64,000 nucleotides of DNA from Rhizobium sp. CC-YZS058 (GCF_034720595.1 NZ_JAYESJ010000001.1:622501-686500); one strand, 5' to 3'; counted from the first letter of the stretch, positions 49,603 to 59,614 are shown. Translations and numbers: made by a program. Notes: generated by a model from the letters alone, not told the origin.

Positions 49603-49819
49603 GTATTCGAAGACTTACATAAAGAATGTGCGGCGTCTGTCCAGCTTCGGGCCAGCTTGTTGCTAAAGTGTTAGGCACGAGTGACGAAGATGGGGCAGGA
49701 TCACGGGCAAGTTATGGACAAAACGGGGCAGATGCTTGCCAAGCTGTCACGTCCGTGAAACAATCAACCTATTCGCGAGTTGCCAGATGGAGGCCTGAAA
49801 GGCGGAGAGGAGTGTTGGC

Positions 49820-49999
49820 ATGCAAGACGTCTCGTCGAAGCGCAATCTTCTGCCGAATCTCCCGGCTTTTCGCCGCGCGGAAAACCCGGCGACCGGGGAC
49901 AGTCAGGGACCGAGCCTGCGGCTCGTCGCCCTTGTGGCCTGCTTCGCCGTCTCGATCCTGATGTGGTGCGGACTTTACGTCCTCATCTCTGCGCTCTAG
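49820..49999 (+). CDS. Small single-span membrane protein (59 residues)
   Basis: An ATG at 49820, twelve bases after GAGAGGAG, opens a 59-residue frame: a hydrophilic part (SSKRNLLPNLPAFRRAENPA) and one membrane segment (LVALVACFAVSILMWCGLYVLI) at the end. The good ribosome site and clear topology support it although it is short. The C-terminal MWCGLYVLIS resembles MWSGLFFLIS of the phage gene at 4743. Function unknown. The stretch 49603-49819 shows nothing else convincing. Confidence 0.6.
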   Translation: MQDVSSKRNLLPNLPAFRRAENPATGDSQGPSLRLVALVACFAVSILMWCGLYVLISAL

Positions 50000-50089
50000 C
50001 TAACAGGAGTGGAGCGCCGCTCCGTCCAGCTGCGCGAAAAGACCTTCACCCCTGCGGATTTAAAAACCTCGCGACGCGGTGTGCCTCGC

Positions 50090-50102
50090 GGGGGGGGGGG
50101 GG
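50090..50102 (+). repeat. Run of 13 G
   Basis: An uninterrupted 13-G tract lies in a 188-bp non-coding gap, downstream of both flanking genes (the plus-strand small gene ends at 49999, the minus-strand one at 50188). Such tracts can vary in length by slippage, but here no reading frame crosses it. Confidence 0.85.
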
Positions 50103-50187
50103 CGTGCGTTTCTCTGGTGCGCAAGACGTCGTTGAGGGTTGCTCCGCAGAACTTGCCCCTTCGAGCAATGATGGGACTGTCGCAACC

Positions 50188-50370
50188 TTAGCCAGCGAAA
50201 CGGTCGCTCTCGAAACTCTCGGGCGAACCGATATTGGCGCGATTGGTCTTTTCGAGCGTCACCGAACTCGTGACGACCGGGTCGGATTTCGGCACCGTCA
50301 TCACGGCGGCGCCGAGGAAGAGGGCGGCTGCTGCGCCATAGAGCGCAACGAAACGAGCAGTTTTCAGCAT
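50188..50370 (-). CDS. Small exported or membrane-anchored protein
   Basis: The 60-residue protein begins with a hydrophobic signal or anchor (LKTARFVALYGAAAALFLGAAVMTV) and ends in a hydrophilic tail. ATG 50370 is chosen because GGAG lies eight bases upstream; an earlier ATG at 50382 overlaps that site. It resembles unnamed small rhizobial proteins. Function unknown. Confidence 0.62.
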   Translation of the reverse strand: MLKTARFVALYGAAAALFLGAAVMTVPKSDPVVTSSVTLEKTNRANIGSPESFESDRFAG

Positions 50371-50507
50371 GATCAGCTCCATCTCTCAAGGTCGGGCGCG
50401 CTGACGCCCTCTTGGCCCATGAACGACCCGATTGACTCAAGGTTCCGCAGGCTTTTCGCGAACTGGCAGAGTGGTGCGATCATTTTCCCGTGAGATGGTC
50501 ATACGGA

Positions 50508-50539
50508 TGAAAATGCCGGCGCGTAGGGCGCGCCGGCAT
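50508..50539 (-). terminator. Intrinsic terminator of the MFS gene
   Basis: On the minus strand ATGCCGGCGCG and its complement (50513-50523 with 50529-50539) form an 11-bp stem with a 5-nt loop followed by TTTTC. Confidence 0.75.
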
Positions 50540-50568
50540 GGTCTCTGGTATCGATCTGCGGCGGTCGA

Positions 50569-51906
50569 CTACTCGCGGGCGAGCAGCCGCTTGTTGAGGA
50601 ACAGGGCGGCCATGGTGCACAGCGCGCCGGACAGCAGGTAGTAGCCCATGAAAGGCAGCCCGTAATGGCTGGAGAGGCCGAGCGCGACCAAGGGCGCGAA
50701 GCCTGCGCCGATGAACCAGGCGAGATCCGAGGTCAGCGCCGCTCCGGAATAGCGATAGCCGAGGCCGAACTGCGAGGAAACCGAACCGGCCGCCTGGCCG
50801 AAGGACAGGCCCAGAATGCCGAAGCCGATGATGACGAAGGCATCGATGCCGGCTTGGCCGGAGGCCATCAGCATCGGGCCGATGAAGCTGAAGATGGCAA
50901 TGATGACGGCTGCGACGCCAAGCTGGCTGCGGCGGCCGATACGATCGGCGAGCAGGCCCGAGGCGATGACCGACAGGATCCCCACGATCGCGCCGACGAT
51001 CTGGATCAGCATGAAGCTGCCGATCGACTGGTCGCCGAACAGCTTGGTCCAGCTCAGCGGGAAGATCGTGACCACATGGAACATGGCGAAGCTGGCGAGC
51101 GGCGCGAAGGCGCCGATGACGATATCGCGGCCATGGACCTGAACCAGCTTCGAGACCGGGATGGCTTCGAGTTCATGCTGTTCGAGCAGCGTGCCGAATT
51201 CCTTGGTCATGACCAGACGCAGGCGGGCGAACAGCGCCACCACGTTGATCGCGAAGGCGACGAAAAACGGATATCGCCAACCCCAGCTCAGGAAATCCTC
51301 GCTCGACAGATTGGCGACGAAGAAGCCGAACAGGGCGCTGGCAAGCGCGAAGCCGATCGGTGCGCCGAGCTGCGGGATCATGGCGTACCAGCCGCGGTGG
51401 CGGGCCGGCGCGTTCAAGGCGAGCAGGGAGGCAAGGCCATCCCAGGCGCCGCCGAGCGCAAAGCCCTGGCCGAGGCGGAAGAGAGCCAGCAAATAGATCG
51501 ACCAGACGCCGATCTGGTTATAGCCCGGCAGGAAGCTGATCGAAGCCGTTGATCCACCGAGCAGGAAGAGCGCGATGGTCAGCTTGGTGCCGCGTCCGTG
51601 CTTGCGGTCGATCGCCCCGAACACGAGCGATCCAATGGGGCGTGCGATGAAGGCGAGGGAGAAGACCGCGAAGGAATAGAGCGTTCCTGTCAGCGCATCG
51701 GGCGCGAAGGGGAAGAAGAGCTGCGGAAAGACCAGCACCGAGGCCAGGCCGTAGACGAAGAAGTCGAAGAATTCCGACATGCGCCCGATCACCACGCCGA
51801 TGGCGATGCTGCCCGGGGACACCGGGGCGTCGCCATGGATGCGCCGGGCATCCTGTTCCATCGATGTCGAAGATGGGCTGCTTGCCGCCATGTTCGCACT
51901 GCTCAT
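50569..51906 (-). CDS. MFS transporter, metabolite:H+ symporter type
   Basis: The 445-residue inner-membrane protein has about twelve hydrophobic segments and the motif A-like GAIDRKHGRGTKLTIALFLLG, with RLGQGFALGGAWDGLASLLA and LLADRIGRRSQLG, typical of the MHS/ProP-ShiA group that carries organic acids or osmolytes with protons. ATG 51906 has GGGAG nine bases upstream, so it is preferred to the ATG at 51930. Substrate unknown. It is divergent from cyoA. Confidence 0.88.
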   Translation of the reverse strand: MSSANMAASSPSSTSMEQDARRIHGDAPVSPGSIAIGVVIGRMSEFFDFFVYGLASVLVFPQLFFPFAPDALTGTLYSFAVFSLAFIARPIGSLVFGAIDRKHGRGTKLTIALFLLGGSTASISFLPGYNQIGVWSIYLLALFRLGQGFALGGAWDGLASLLALNAPARHRGWYAMIPQLGAPIGFALASALFGFFVANLSSEDFLSWGWRYPFFVAFAINVVALFARLRLVMTKEFGTLLEQHELEAIPVSKLVQVHGRDIVIGAFAPLASFAMFHVVTIFPLSWTKLFGDQSIGSFMLIQIVGAIVGILSVIASGLLADRIGRRSQLGVAAVIIAIFSFIGPMLMASGQAGIDAFVIIGFGILGLSFGQAAGSVSSQFGLGYRYSGAALTSDLAWFIGAGFAPLVALGLSSHYGLPFMGYYLLSGALCTMAALFLNKRLLARE

Positions 51907-52316
51907 CTGATCGTCTCCCGTTCCCGACAAGGCGCAACCCGGTTCATGAGGCGCGCCTTCTTTGCCTCCAAGACGATGTTGATCAAAGCGATGGGCTTAT
52001 CAAGTCCCATGTCTCGTATTTTCTGCCCCGTGGCCGCTGCACGCCGGCAAATCAGCCACGTTTCAGCCGCCCGTGCTGCGCGCAACGAACTGCGTCAGGC
52101 GGACTCGACTTTCGCACATCCGCGCATACCTAGCTTTCGTACAGCGCATAGCTCGTGGGTCCGGACGGCGTTGTTTTCCTTGTACGCCACCGATATGCAC
52201 GCTCACGGCAACTTACCCGGCGGAATGCGGTTTGCTGCGGTGCGACCAAACACCTCATTTAGCTTCGCGACGGGCAGGACTAGCTGCAGGACGAACGAAA
52301 CGAAAGACACCGGACC
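51907..52316. other. Divergent intergenic region MFS / cyoA
   Basis: This 410-bp gap holds no gene with a supported start. It must contain the promoters of the leftward transporter and the rightward cyo operon, but no box pair stands out clearly enough to name. Confidence 0.6.
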
Positions 52317-53606
52317 ATGGCGAACTCCTTCAAACATGCATGTCGGTTGCTGGCTCTGCCGCTCCTCGGCCTCCTGTCGGGCTGCAACATGGTCGTCATG
52401 TCTCCTTCCGGCGATATTGCGACGCAGCAGCGGGACCTTATTCTCGTTTCCACCTTCCTGATGCTGCTGATCATCATTCCGGTGATCGCGCTCACGCTCT
52501 ATTTCGCCTTCCATTACCGCCGCTCGAACACCGAAGCGGTCTATGATCCCGAATGGCATCATTCCACGCGGCTTGAAGTCGTCATCTGGTCGGCGCCGCT
52601 GGCGATCATCATCGCGCTCGGCGCGGTCACCTGGATCTCGACCCACAAGCTCGACCCCTATCGCCCGCTCGACCGGATCGACGCCGAGCGTCCGATCCCG
52701 GCCGACTTGCAGCCGCTGACGGTCGAAGTGGTGGCGCTCGACTGGAAGTGGCTGTTCTTCTACCCCGATCTCGGCATCGCGACGGTGAACGAGCTGGCAG
52801 CCCCGGTCGATACGCCGATCAACTTCAAGATCACGGCCTCGTCGGTCATGAACTCCTTCTACATTCCCGCGCTCGCCGGCCAGATCTATGCGATGCCGGG
52901 CATGCAGACGCGCCTTCACGCCGTGATCAACGAGCCGGGCGAATTTGACGGGTTCTCCGCCAATTACAGCGGCGACGGCTTCTCCCATATGCGCTTCAAG
53001 TTCCATGGGCTCGACCGCGCCGGCTTCGACGGCTGGGTGGCCAAGGTCAAGCAGCAGGGCACCGCACTGAACCGCGATGCCTATCTGAAGCTCGAAAAGC
53101 CCAGCGAACGCGAGCCGGTGCGCTATTTTGCCTCGATCCAGAACGACCTCTTCGATCGTATCGTCAATCTCTGCGTGATCGATGGGAAGATGTGCATGAA
53201 GGACATGATGCATGTCGACATGATGGGCGGCGGCGGCGAGGAGAGTGCGGCCAACCGCGCCAAGCTCGAATATGACAACCGTCATGCCGACACCGGCGAC
53301 GGCACGAATGCGGCCACCTTCCCGGCCAGCGAAAATCCCGCCCGCAGCGAAAGCAAGCCGGAAGGCACGGGCAACGAGGATGGCGCGGGTTCGAACGGTG
53401 CGCAGGAAGGCGGCGCCGAAGGCAGCCAGCCGATGCAGCACGACATGAACAGCATGCCCGGCGGTGCCATGGGCGGCCATGACGGGCACACCATGCCCTC
53501 GACCGAGCCGCAGGCGGCGCCGGACGGCAACCAGCAGCAGGAGCAGCAGCCGGACAGCAAGGACAACACTGTTGCACCGGACCAGCTCAACAACAGCCAG
53601 AACTAA
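52317..53606 (+). CDS. cyoA: Cytochrome o ubiquinol oxidase subunit II
   Basis: The 429-residue lipoprotein subunit of the proton-pumping bo3 oxidase has a lipobox LLSGC (Cys23), two membrane segments ([21 protein letters not shown] and [18 protein letters not shown]) and the cupredoxin-like periplasmic domain with [23 protein letters not shown]. The copper-A ligands are absent as in quinol oxidases. The last ~110 residues form a disordered His/Met/Gln-rich tail ([19 protein letters not shown]), longer than in E. coli CyoA (315 residues). First gene of cyoABCD. Confidence 0.95.
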   Translation: MANSFKHACRLLALPLLGLLSGCNMVVMSPSGDIATQQRDLILVSTFLMLLIIIPVIALTLYFAFHYRRSNTEAVYDPEWHHSTRLEVVIWSAPLAIIIALGAVTWISTHKLDPYRPLDRIDAERPIPADLQPLTVEVVALDWKWLFFYPDLGIATVNELAAPVDTPINFKITASSVMNSFYIPALAGQIYAMPGMQTRLHAVINEPGEFDGFSANYSGDGFSHMRFKFHGLDRAGFDGWVAKVKQQGTALNRDAYLKLEKPSEREPVRYFASIQNDLFDRIVNLCVIDGKMCMKDMMHVDMMGGGGEESAANRAKLEYDNRHADTGDGTNAATFPASENPARSESKPEGTGNEDGAGSNGAQEGGAEGSQPMQHDMNSMPGGAMGGHDGHTMPSTEPQAAPDGNQQQEQQPDSKDNTVAPDQLNNSQN

Positions 53607-53653
53607 TCCGTCAGCGCGTTGCGCGTTGCGGAACTGAAGGAACAGGGTTCACC

Positions 53654-55657
53654 ATGTTTTCCAACCAGGACATATCGGCACTGATCTTCGGGCGGCTGAC
53701 GCTCGATGCCTTTCCGCTCCATGAGCCCATTCTCGTGGCAACCTTCGCGGCCGTCGCCTTGGGCGGCATCGTGGTCGTCGGCGCTCTGACCTATTTCCGC
53801 CTCTGGGGGCTCCTGTGGCGGGATTGGTTGACGAGCGTCGACCACAAGAAGATCGGCATCATGTATGTGATCCTGGCGCTGATCATGCTGCTGCGCGGCT
53901 TTGCCGACGCGCTGATGATGCGGACGCAGCAGGCCATCGCCTTCAATGGCAGCGAAGGCTTCCTGCCGCCGCATCATTACGACCAGGTCTTCACGGCCCA
54001 CGGCGTGATCATGATCTTCTTCATGGCCATGCCCTTCGTCACCGGTCTCATGAACTTCGTCGTCCCGCTGCAGATCGGTGCGCGCGACGTGTCGTTCCCG
54101 TTCCTCAACAACTTCTCCTTCTGGATGACGGCAGCCGGTGCGGCGATCATCATGATCTCGCTCTTCGTCGGGGAGTTCGCCCGCACGGGGTGGCTCGCCT
54201 ATCCGCCGCTCTCCGGCGCGGATTACAGCCCGGGCGTCGGGGTGGACTATTACATCTGGGGCCTGCAGGTGGCGGGTGTCGGCACGACGCTGTCCGGCAT
54301 CAACCTCATCGCGACCATCATCAAGATGCGCGCGCCGGGCATGACCATGATGAAGATGCCGATCTTCACCTGGACCTCGCTCTGCACCAACATCCTGATC
54401 GTCGCCTCGTTCCCGATCCTGACCGCAACGCTCGCCCTGCTGTCGCTTGACCGCTATGTCGGCACGCACTTCTTCACAAACGATCTCGGCGGCAACCCGA
54501 TGATGTATGTGAACCTCATCTGGATCTGGGGTCACCCGGAAGTCTACATCCTGATCCTGCCGGCCTTCGGGATCTTCTCGGAGATCGTGGCGACCTTCTG
54601 CGGCAAGCGCCTGTTCGGCTATGCCTCGATGGTCTATGCCACCGTCGTCATCACCATTCTCTCCTACATCGTCTGGCTGCACCACTTCTTCACCATGGGA
54701 TCGGGCGCCAGCGTCAATGCCTTCTTCGGCATCACGACGATGATCATCTCGATCCCTACAGGAGCAAAGATCTTCAACTGGCTCTTCACCATGTATCGTG
54801 GCCGGATCCGGTTCGAAGTTCCAATGCTGTGGACGGTCGGCTTCATGGTCACCTTCGTCATCGGCGGCATGACCGGCGTCCTGCTCGCCGTGCCCCCGGC
54901 CGACTTCGTGCTCCACAATTCGCTGTTCCTCATCGCCCACTTCCACAATGTCATCATCGGCGGCGTGGTGTTCGGTCTGCTGGCCGGCGTCAATTACTGG
55001 TACCCGAAGGCCTTCGGGTACAAGCTCGACCCGTTCTGGGGCAAGATGAGCTTCTGGTTCTGGCTCACCGGCTTCTACTTCGCCTTCATGCCGCTCTATG
55101 TGCTCGGCCTGATGGGCGTCACGCGCCGCCTCAGCCAGTTCGAGGATCCGTCGCTGCAGATCTGGTTCGTCATCGCTGCCTTTGGCGCGGTCCTGATCGC
55201 GCTCGGCATCGGCTCCTTCATCATCCAGCTCGTCGTGTCCTTCCTGAAGCGGGAAGAGCTGCGCGATGTCACGGGCGATCCGTGGAACGGCAGGACGCTC
55301 GAATGGTCGACCTCTTCGCCGCCGCCGGACTACAACTTCGCTTTCACGCCCGTCATCTACGACCATGACAGCTGGTACGACATGAAGGGCCGCGGCTATT
55401 CGCGTCCGGTCGACGGGTTCCGCCCGATCCATATGCCGAAGAACACCGGCACGGGCGTCATCCTGGCCGGGATCAGCGTGGCACTTGCCTTCGCGATCAT
55501 CTGGTACATCTGGTGGCTCGCCATCGTCTCCTTCGTCGCCATGATCGCGGTTTCGATCGGGCATACGTTCAACTACAAGCGCGACTACTATATTCCTGCA
55601 GAGGATGTGGTCGCGACGGAAGGCGAGCGGACCCGCCAGCTCGCTCGGCAGGGCTGA
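53654..55657 (+). CDS. cyoB: Cytochrome o ubiquinol oxidase subunit I
   Basis: The 667-residue heme-copper subunit holds the low-spin heme b, heme o3 and CuB. Signatures include [42 protein letters not shown] (His and cross-linked Tyr), the CuB His pair in WLHHFFTMG and [13 protein letters not shown]. About fifteen membrane segments are visible. It reduces oxygen to water with electrons from ubiquinol. It follows cyoA by 47 bp. Confidence 0.97.
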   Translation: MFSNQDISALIFGRLTLDAFPLHEPILVATFAAVALGGIVVVGALTYFRLWGLLWRDWLTSVDHKKIGIMYVILALIMLLRGFADALMMRTQQAIAFNGSEGFLPPHHYDQVFTAHGVIMIFFMAMPFVTGLMNFVVPLQIGARDVSFPFLNNFSFWMTAAGAAIIMISLFVGEFARTGWLAYPPLSGADYSPGVGVDYYIWGLQVAGVGTTLSGINLIATIIKMRAPGMTMMKMPIFTWTSLCTNILIVASFPILTATLALLSLDRYVGTHFFTNDLGGNPMMYVNLIWIWGHPEVYILILPAFGIFSEIVATFCGKRLFGYASMVYATVVITILSYIVWLHHFFTMGSGASVNAFFGITTMIISIPTGAKIFNWLFTMYRGRIRFEVPMLWTVGFMVTFVIGGMTGVLLAVPPADFVLHNSLFLIAHFHNVIIGGVVFGLLAGVNYWYPKAFGYKLDPFWGKMSFWFWLTGFYFAFMPLYVLGLMGVTRRLSQFEDPSLQIWFVIAAFGAVLIALGIGSFIIQLVVSFLKREELRDVTGDPWNGRTLEWSTSSPPPDYNFAFTPVIYDHDSWYDMKGRGYSRPVDGFRPIHMPKNTGTGVILAGISVALAFAIIWYIWWLAIVSFVAMIAVSIGHTFNYKRDYYIPAEDVVATEGERTRQLARQG

Positions 55658-55660
55658 CCC

Positions 55661-56296
55661 ATGAGCGCACCAACCCACACCGCCACGCACGGCGCCGCGA
55701 AAGACAAGCCGGTCTTCTATCTCACCGAAGACCATCATCCGGAAAACAGCACGGGCCTCGGCTTCTGGCTGTATCTGATGAGCGACTGCTTGATCTTCGC
55801 CGTGCTTTTCGCCACCTATGCCGTGCTCGGCCGCTCCTATGCGGCCGGCCCGTCGCCGGCCGATCTGTTCGATCTGCCGCTGGTGGCCATCAACACCTCC
55901 ATGCTGCTGCTCTCGTCCATCACCTATGGATTTGCGATGCTGCAGATGGAGCGAAAGGCGAAAGCCGAGACGCTGTTCTGGCTCGGCATCACCGGCCTGT
56001 TTGGTCTCGCCTTTCTCGGGCTCGAAATCTACGAGTTCATCCACCTCATCCATGAAGGGGCCGGCCCGCAGCGCTCGGCCTTCCTGTCGGCCTTCTTCAC
56101 CCTGGTCGGCACGCACGGCCTGCATGTCACCTTCGGCGTGATCTGGCTGGTGACGCTGATGGTGCAGGTGTCGATGTATGGGTTGACCGTCGAAAACCGT
56201 CGTCGCCTGATGTGCCTGTCCATGTTCTGGCACTTCCTCGACGTGATCTGGATCGGCGTCTTCTCCCTCGTCTATCTCAACGGAGTACTCGGATGA
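55661..56296 (+). CDS. cyoC: Cytochrome o ubiquinol oxidase subunit III
   Basis: The 211-residue membrane protein has five hydrophobic segments with family motifs LGFWLYLMSDCLIFAVLFATYAVL, LGLEIYEFIHLIHEGAGPQRSAFLSAFFTLVGTHGLHVTFG and FWHFLDVIWIGVFSLVYLNG. It stabilises the oxidase core. ATG 55661 is three bases after the cyoB stop and its own stop overlaps cyoD. Confidence 0.95.
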   Translation: MSAPTHTATHGAAKDKPVFYLTEDHHPENSTGLGFWLYLMSDCLIFAVLFATYAVLGRSYAAGPSPADLFDLPLVAINTSMLLLSSITYGFAMLQMERKAKAETLFWLGITGLFGLAFLGLEIYEFIHLIHEGAGPQRSAFLSAFFTLVGTHGLHVTFGVIWLVTLMVQVSMYGLTVENRRRLMCLSMFWHFLDVIWIGVFSLVYLNGVLG

Positions 56297-56694
56297 CCAC
56301 GCACGCTCCCGCTACGGAAGACGCGCACGAGGCGCATCACGGCCATAGCCACGGCCATGAGGCCGGCCACGGCTCCTTCAAAGGCTATATGACGGGCTTC
56401 GTGCTCTCGGTCATCCTGACGGCCATTCCCTTCTGGCTGGTCATGGCTGGCGTGTTCGAGAACAAGGCCGTGACCGCCGCGCTGGTGATGGTCTTCGCCG
56501 TCATCCAGATCGTCGTGCACATGGTCTACTTCCTGCACATGAACTCAAAGTCTGAGGGTGGCTGGACCATGATGGCGCTGATCTTCACGCTGGTGATCAT
56601 CGCCATCGCCCTGTCGGGCTCGCTCTGGGTCATGCACCACCTGAACACGAACATGATGCCCATGTCCCCGGACATGATGCGCAATGTCCCCTGA
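56293..56694 (+). CDS. cyoD: Cytochrome o ubiquinol oxidase subunit IV
   Basis: The 133-residue subunit has three membrane segments (YMTGFVLSVILTAIPFWLVM, AALVMVFAVIQIVVHMVYFLHM, WTMMALIFTLVIIAIALSGSLWVM) and the usual KGYMTGFVLS start. Its N-terminus is unusually His-rich (HEAHHGHSHGHEAGHG). Overlaps cyoC by four bases and the SURF1 gene by eleven. Confidence 0.94.
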   Translation: MTTHAPATEDAHEAHHGHSHGHEAGHGSFKGYMTGFVLSVILTAIPFWLVMAGVFENKAVTAALVMVFAVIQIVVHMVYFLHMNSKSEGGWTMMALIFTLVIIAIALSGSLWVMHHLNTNMMPMSPDMMRNVP

Positions 56695-57463
56695 CATGAA
56701 CCGGCAGCCGAATGCGGCTGCCGGGCGGCAGCCGGAGGACGAGCGCCGCTCGAAGCGGTCGCTCGCCGTCCTCGGCGGAATTTCGCTGTTTCTAATGATC
56801 GTTCTCCTCGCCCTCGGGACCTGGCAGGTCCAGCGGCTAGGCTGGAAGCTCGATCTCATCGCCCGTGTCGACGCGCGCGTTGCCGCTGCCCCCGTCGCGC
56901 CCCCTGCCCGGGAGGCATGGAGCGCCATCACGGCGGATTCTGACGAGTATCGGCACGTCACTGTTTCCGGCACATTCCAGCACGAGAAGGAAGCGCTGGT
57001 GCAGGCCTCGACCGAGCGGGGCCCCGGCTTCTGGGTCATTACGCCGCTCGTGCAGGCGGAGGGCACCACGATCCTCATCAACCGCGGCTTCGTGCCGCCG
57101 GATCGCCGCGCGGTCGAAAGCCGCCTCGAGAGCAACGGGGCGGGACCCCAGACCGTGACCGGCCTGCTGCGCCTGAGCGAACCCGGCGGCGGTTTTCTCC
57201 GCAGCAATGTGCCGGGCGAGGACCGGTGGTATTCCCGCGATGTCGCAGCCATTGCGGCAGCGCGCGGCATCGGCGATGTGGCGCCCTATTTCATCGATGC
57301 CGATGGCGCACCAAACCAGGGCGGTTATCCGATCGGCGGCCTGACCCGGGTCGTCTTCCCCAACAACCACCTCGTCTACGCCATCACCTGGTTCTCGCTC
57401 GCTGCCATGCTGGCGGCGGCAACCATCGTGATCGGCCGGCGCGAGTGGCGCCGCGCCGCCTAA
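56684..57463 (+). CDS. SURF1-family oxidase assembly protein
   Basis: The 259-residue protein has two terminal membrane segments (SLAVLGGISLFLMIVLLALGTWQVQR and LVYAITWFSLAAMLAAATIVI) and the SURF1 periplasmic domain: LGTWQVQRLGWKLDLI, GPGFWVITPL, ILINRGFVPPDRR. SURF1 proteins help insert heme into terminal oxidases. Its overlap with cyoD ties it to this bo3 oxidase. The next gene is convergent. Confidence 0.92.
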   Translation: MSPDMNRQPNAAAGRQPEDERRSKRSLAVLGGISLFLMIVLLALGTWQVQRLGWKLDLIARVDARVAAAPVAPPAREAWSAITADSDEYRHVTVSGTFQHEKEALVQASTERGPGFWVITPLVQAEGTTILINRGFVPPDRRAVESRLESNGAGPQTVTGLLRLSEPGGGFLRSNVPGEDRWYSRDVAAIAAARGIGDVAPYFIDADGAPNQGGYPIGGLTRVVFPNNHLVYAITWFSLAAMLAAATIVIGRREWRRAA

Positions 57464-57484
57464 GGGAAGGCTGCCGGTCCCTGG

Positions 57485-58501
57485 TCAAGCGACCAGCGCC
57501 GTCAGATCGTCGTAAAGCGCCTTCGGAATCTCGATTTCGCCGCTCGTCTCGGTGCGCTGGCGCGCCTCGTAGCGACGCTGCGAAGGCAGGCGGGCGCCCT
57601 GGCCGAGGATTGCGTCGAACAGCGCTTCCGCCCGCTCGATATTTTGCGTCGCCGCCGCGCCGAGAAAGGACGTGGGGTTGAAAGCGATCAGCAATTCGCC
57701 ATGGCAGGGTGCGGCGCCGACGCCGGCATCGAAAGCCATGGATTCCGCGCTCGTCATGTCGCCGATCAGCGGTCCTGCCAGGAGCTCCACCATGGCGGAG
57801 AGCGCCGAACCCTTGTGCCCGCCAAAGGTCAGCATGGCGCCGGCGAGCGCGGCAGCCGGATCGGTTGTCGGCGCGCCCTCGGCATCGATCGCCCATCCCT
57901 CCGGGATCGGCTTGCCGGCGCGGCGATGCAGTTCGATCTCGCCGCGCGCCGATGCGCTGGTTGCGAAATCGAAGACGAAGGGGAAGGGGCCTGGCCGCGG
58001 CCAGGCGAAGGCGATCGGGTTCGTGCCGAACACGCCTTTGGTGCCGCCGGCCGGCGCCACCCAGGCATGGCTGGGGGTGAGCGCCAGGGCGGCAAGGCCC
58101 TCGGCGGCGATGAGCTCGACCTCCGGCCAAAGAGCCGAGAAATGGAAGCAATTGTTGATGGCCAAGGCCGCGACCCCTTGGGTGCGGGCTTTCTCGACGA
58201 GATGCGGCAGGCCCTGCCGGAAGGCGAGCGGCGAATAGCCGTAGCGGGCATCGACGGTGACGATCGACGGTGCCGTATCCTTCACCTCCGGCACAGCCCG
58301 CGGATCGACCTTCCCCTCCTTGACCGTGCGCACGCAGCCGAGCACGCGATAAAGCCCGTGCGAATGGCATTCGTCCCGCTGCCCGGCCATCACCGTATCG
58401 GTCAGCGCCTCGGCATGGGCCTCTGTCAGCCCGGCTTTGCGGAAGGCATCGCGTGCCAGGGTGCGGGCATCGGCGAGGGACAGGCGAACGGTATCGGTCA
58501 T
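57485..58501 (-). CDS. Ldh-family oxidoreductase (malate/lactate/imino-acid reductase type)
   Basis: The 338-residue NAD(P)-dependent enzyme belongs to the malate/L-lactate dehydrogenase family: MAGQRDECHSHGLYRVLGCV near the N-terminus, AINNCFHFSALWPEVELIAAEG, then PAGGTKGVFGTNPIAFAWP and GGHKGSALSAMVELLAG. Members reduce 2-oxoacids, ureidoglycolate or cyclic imines such as delta-1-pyrroline-2-carboxylate. The DapA-type gene next to it makes an imino-acid or hydroxyproline route possible but not certain. ATG 58501 (or 58504) lies after GGAG. Confidence 0.88.
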   Translation of the reverse strand: MTDTVRLSLADARTLARDAFRKAGLTEAHAEALTDTVMAGQRDECHSHGLYRVLGCVRTVKEGKVDPRAVPEVKDTAPSIVTVDARYGYSPLAFRQGLPHLVEKARTQGVAALAINNCFHFSALWPEVELIAAEGLAALALTPSHAWVAPAGGTKGVFGTNPIAFAWPRPGPFPFVFDFATSASARGEIELHRRAGKPIPEGWAIDAEGAPTTDPAAALAGAMLTFGGHKGSALSAMVELLAGPLIGDMTSAESMAFDAGVGAAPCHGELLIAFNPTSFLGAAATQNIERAEALFDAILGQGARLPSQRRYEARQRTETSGEIEIPKALYDDLTALVA

Positions 58502-58651
58502 CATCGGCTCCGGCGGGGCATTCGAGTGCCCGGTCTCATCCGCCAAACGGGGAACGGCCCCTGGCGGGGCCGCTCGGCTTGGCGGTGCACTGTGCTAGCG
58601 CGCCTGCGGCCCGGCCTCAAGCCGGACGCTGCGTTCTGCCCTTACGAAGCC

Positions 58652-59581
58652 TCAGGCCGCCTTGGCGAGGCCGACCTCGGGAAGGCTCGGGCGGGTGGCG
58701 AGCGCGGTCTCCATGATCGCCTCGACCTCCTTGCGCTCATGCGGCAGAAGCGCCAGGCGCGGGGGCCGCGTCAGGGCCGAGCCGCGGCCGACGATTTCCT
58801 CGCAGAGCTTGATGCACTGGACGAGGTCCGGACGGGCATCGAGATGCAGCAGCGGCATGAACCAGTCGTAAAGGGCGATCGCCTCGGCATAGCGTCCGGC
58901 CTTGGCGAGGCGGAACAGGGTTTCGCCTTCCTGCGGGAAGGCATTGGACATGCCGGAGATCCAGCCGGCAGCACCCAGCATCACGCTCTCGACCACCACG
59001 TCGTCGAGGCCGGCAAACATCACGAAGCGGTCGCCCACCATGTTCTTCACATCGGTAAAGCGGCGGGTGTCGCCGGAGGAATCCTTGAAGCAGACGATGG
59101 TCTCGCAATCGGCGAGCGAGCCGAGGATCGCCGGCGTCACATCGTTCTTGTAGATCGGCGGGTTGTTGTAGACCATGACGGGCAGGTCCGTCGCCTTGGA
59201 AACGCCGCGGAAATGCTCGGCCGTTTCATGCGGCTTGGAGGAGTAGACGAGCGCCGGCATGACCATGACGCCGTCAAGGCCGATGCGGGCCGCATCGCGG
59301 GCCACCGCCGAGGCATGCTCGGTCGTAAATTCCGCAATGCCGCAGATGACAGGGACACGGCCCTTGGCTGCGTCCTTCGCGGTTTCCATGACGGCGATCT
59401 TTTCCTTGCGCGACAGCGAGGTGTTTTCGCCCACCGTGCCGCACACGATCAGCCCGGAAACGCCATCGCGCACCAGATTGTCGATCACGGCATGGGTGGC
59501 CGGCAGATCGAGCGAGAAATCGGGCTTGAACTGCGTGGTGACGGCGGGGAACACACCCGACCAGCTGATTTTCGGTGCCAT
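58652..59581 (-). CDS. DapA-family lyase/deaminase
   Basis: The 309-residue TIM-barrel enzyme belongs to the dihydrodipicolinate synthase family: Schiff-base Lys in ETIVCFKDSSGDTRR, catalytic Tyr in LPVMVYNNPPIYKND, and GTVGENTSLSRKEKIAV in place of GTTGE. Family members act on 2-oxo acids, sialic acid or hydroxyproline-derived pyrrolines. It is unlikely to be the lysine-pathway DapA because of its catabolic neighbours. GGGAG precedes ATG 59581, and a promoter with operator-like palindrome lies just upstream. The Ldh-type gene is downstream by 150 bp. Confidence 0.88.
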   Translation of the reverse strand: MAPKISWSGVFPAVTTQFKPDFSLDLPATHAVIDNLVRDGVSGLIVCGTVGENTSLSRKEKIAVMETAKDAAKGRVPVICGIAEFTTEHASAVARDAARIGLDGVMVMPALVYSSKPHETAEHFRGVSKATDLPVMVYNNPPIYKNDVTPAILGSLADCETIVCFKDSSGDTRRFTDVKNMVGDRFVMFAGLDDVVVESVMLGAAGWISGMSNAFPQEGETLFRLAKAGRYAEAIALYDWFMPLLHLDARPDLVQCIKLCEEIVGRGSALTRPPRLALLPHERKEVEAIMETALATRPSLPEVGLAKAA

Positions 59582-59614
59582 GCTCAGGTCTCCCAATGTG
59601 GCGAAGGATGACGC

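Noticed and set aside
49626..50493. Two longer overlapping plus-strand frames after rpoH
   Set aside because: They lack ribosome sites and cross the 13-G tract or the opposite small gene; the 59-residue frame at 49820 has a clear site and membrane topology.
53603..56233. Open minus-strand frame of 876 codons opposite cyoB and cyoC
   Set aside because: The plus strand encodes unmistakable oxidase subunits; the antisense product is a low-complexity His/Arg/Asp-rich sequence.
57644..59611. Open plus-strand frame of 655 codons
   Set aside because: It mirrors the Ldh-type and DapA-type genes, which carry catalytic motifs.
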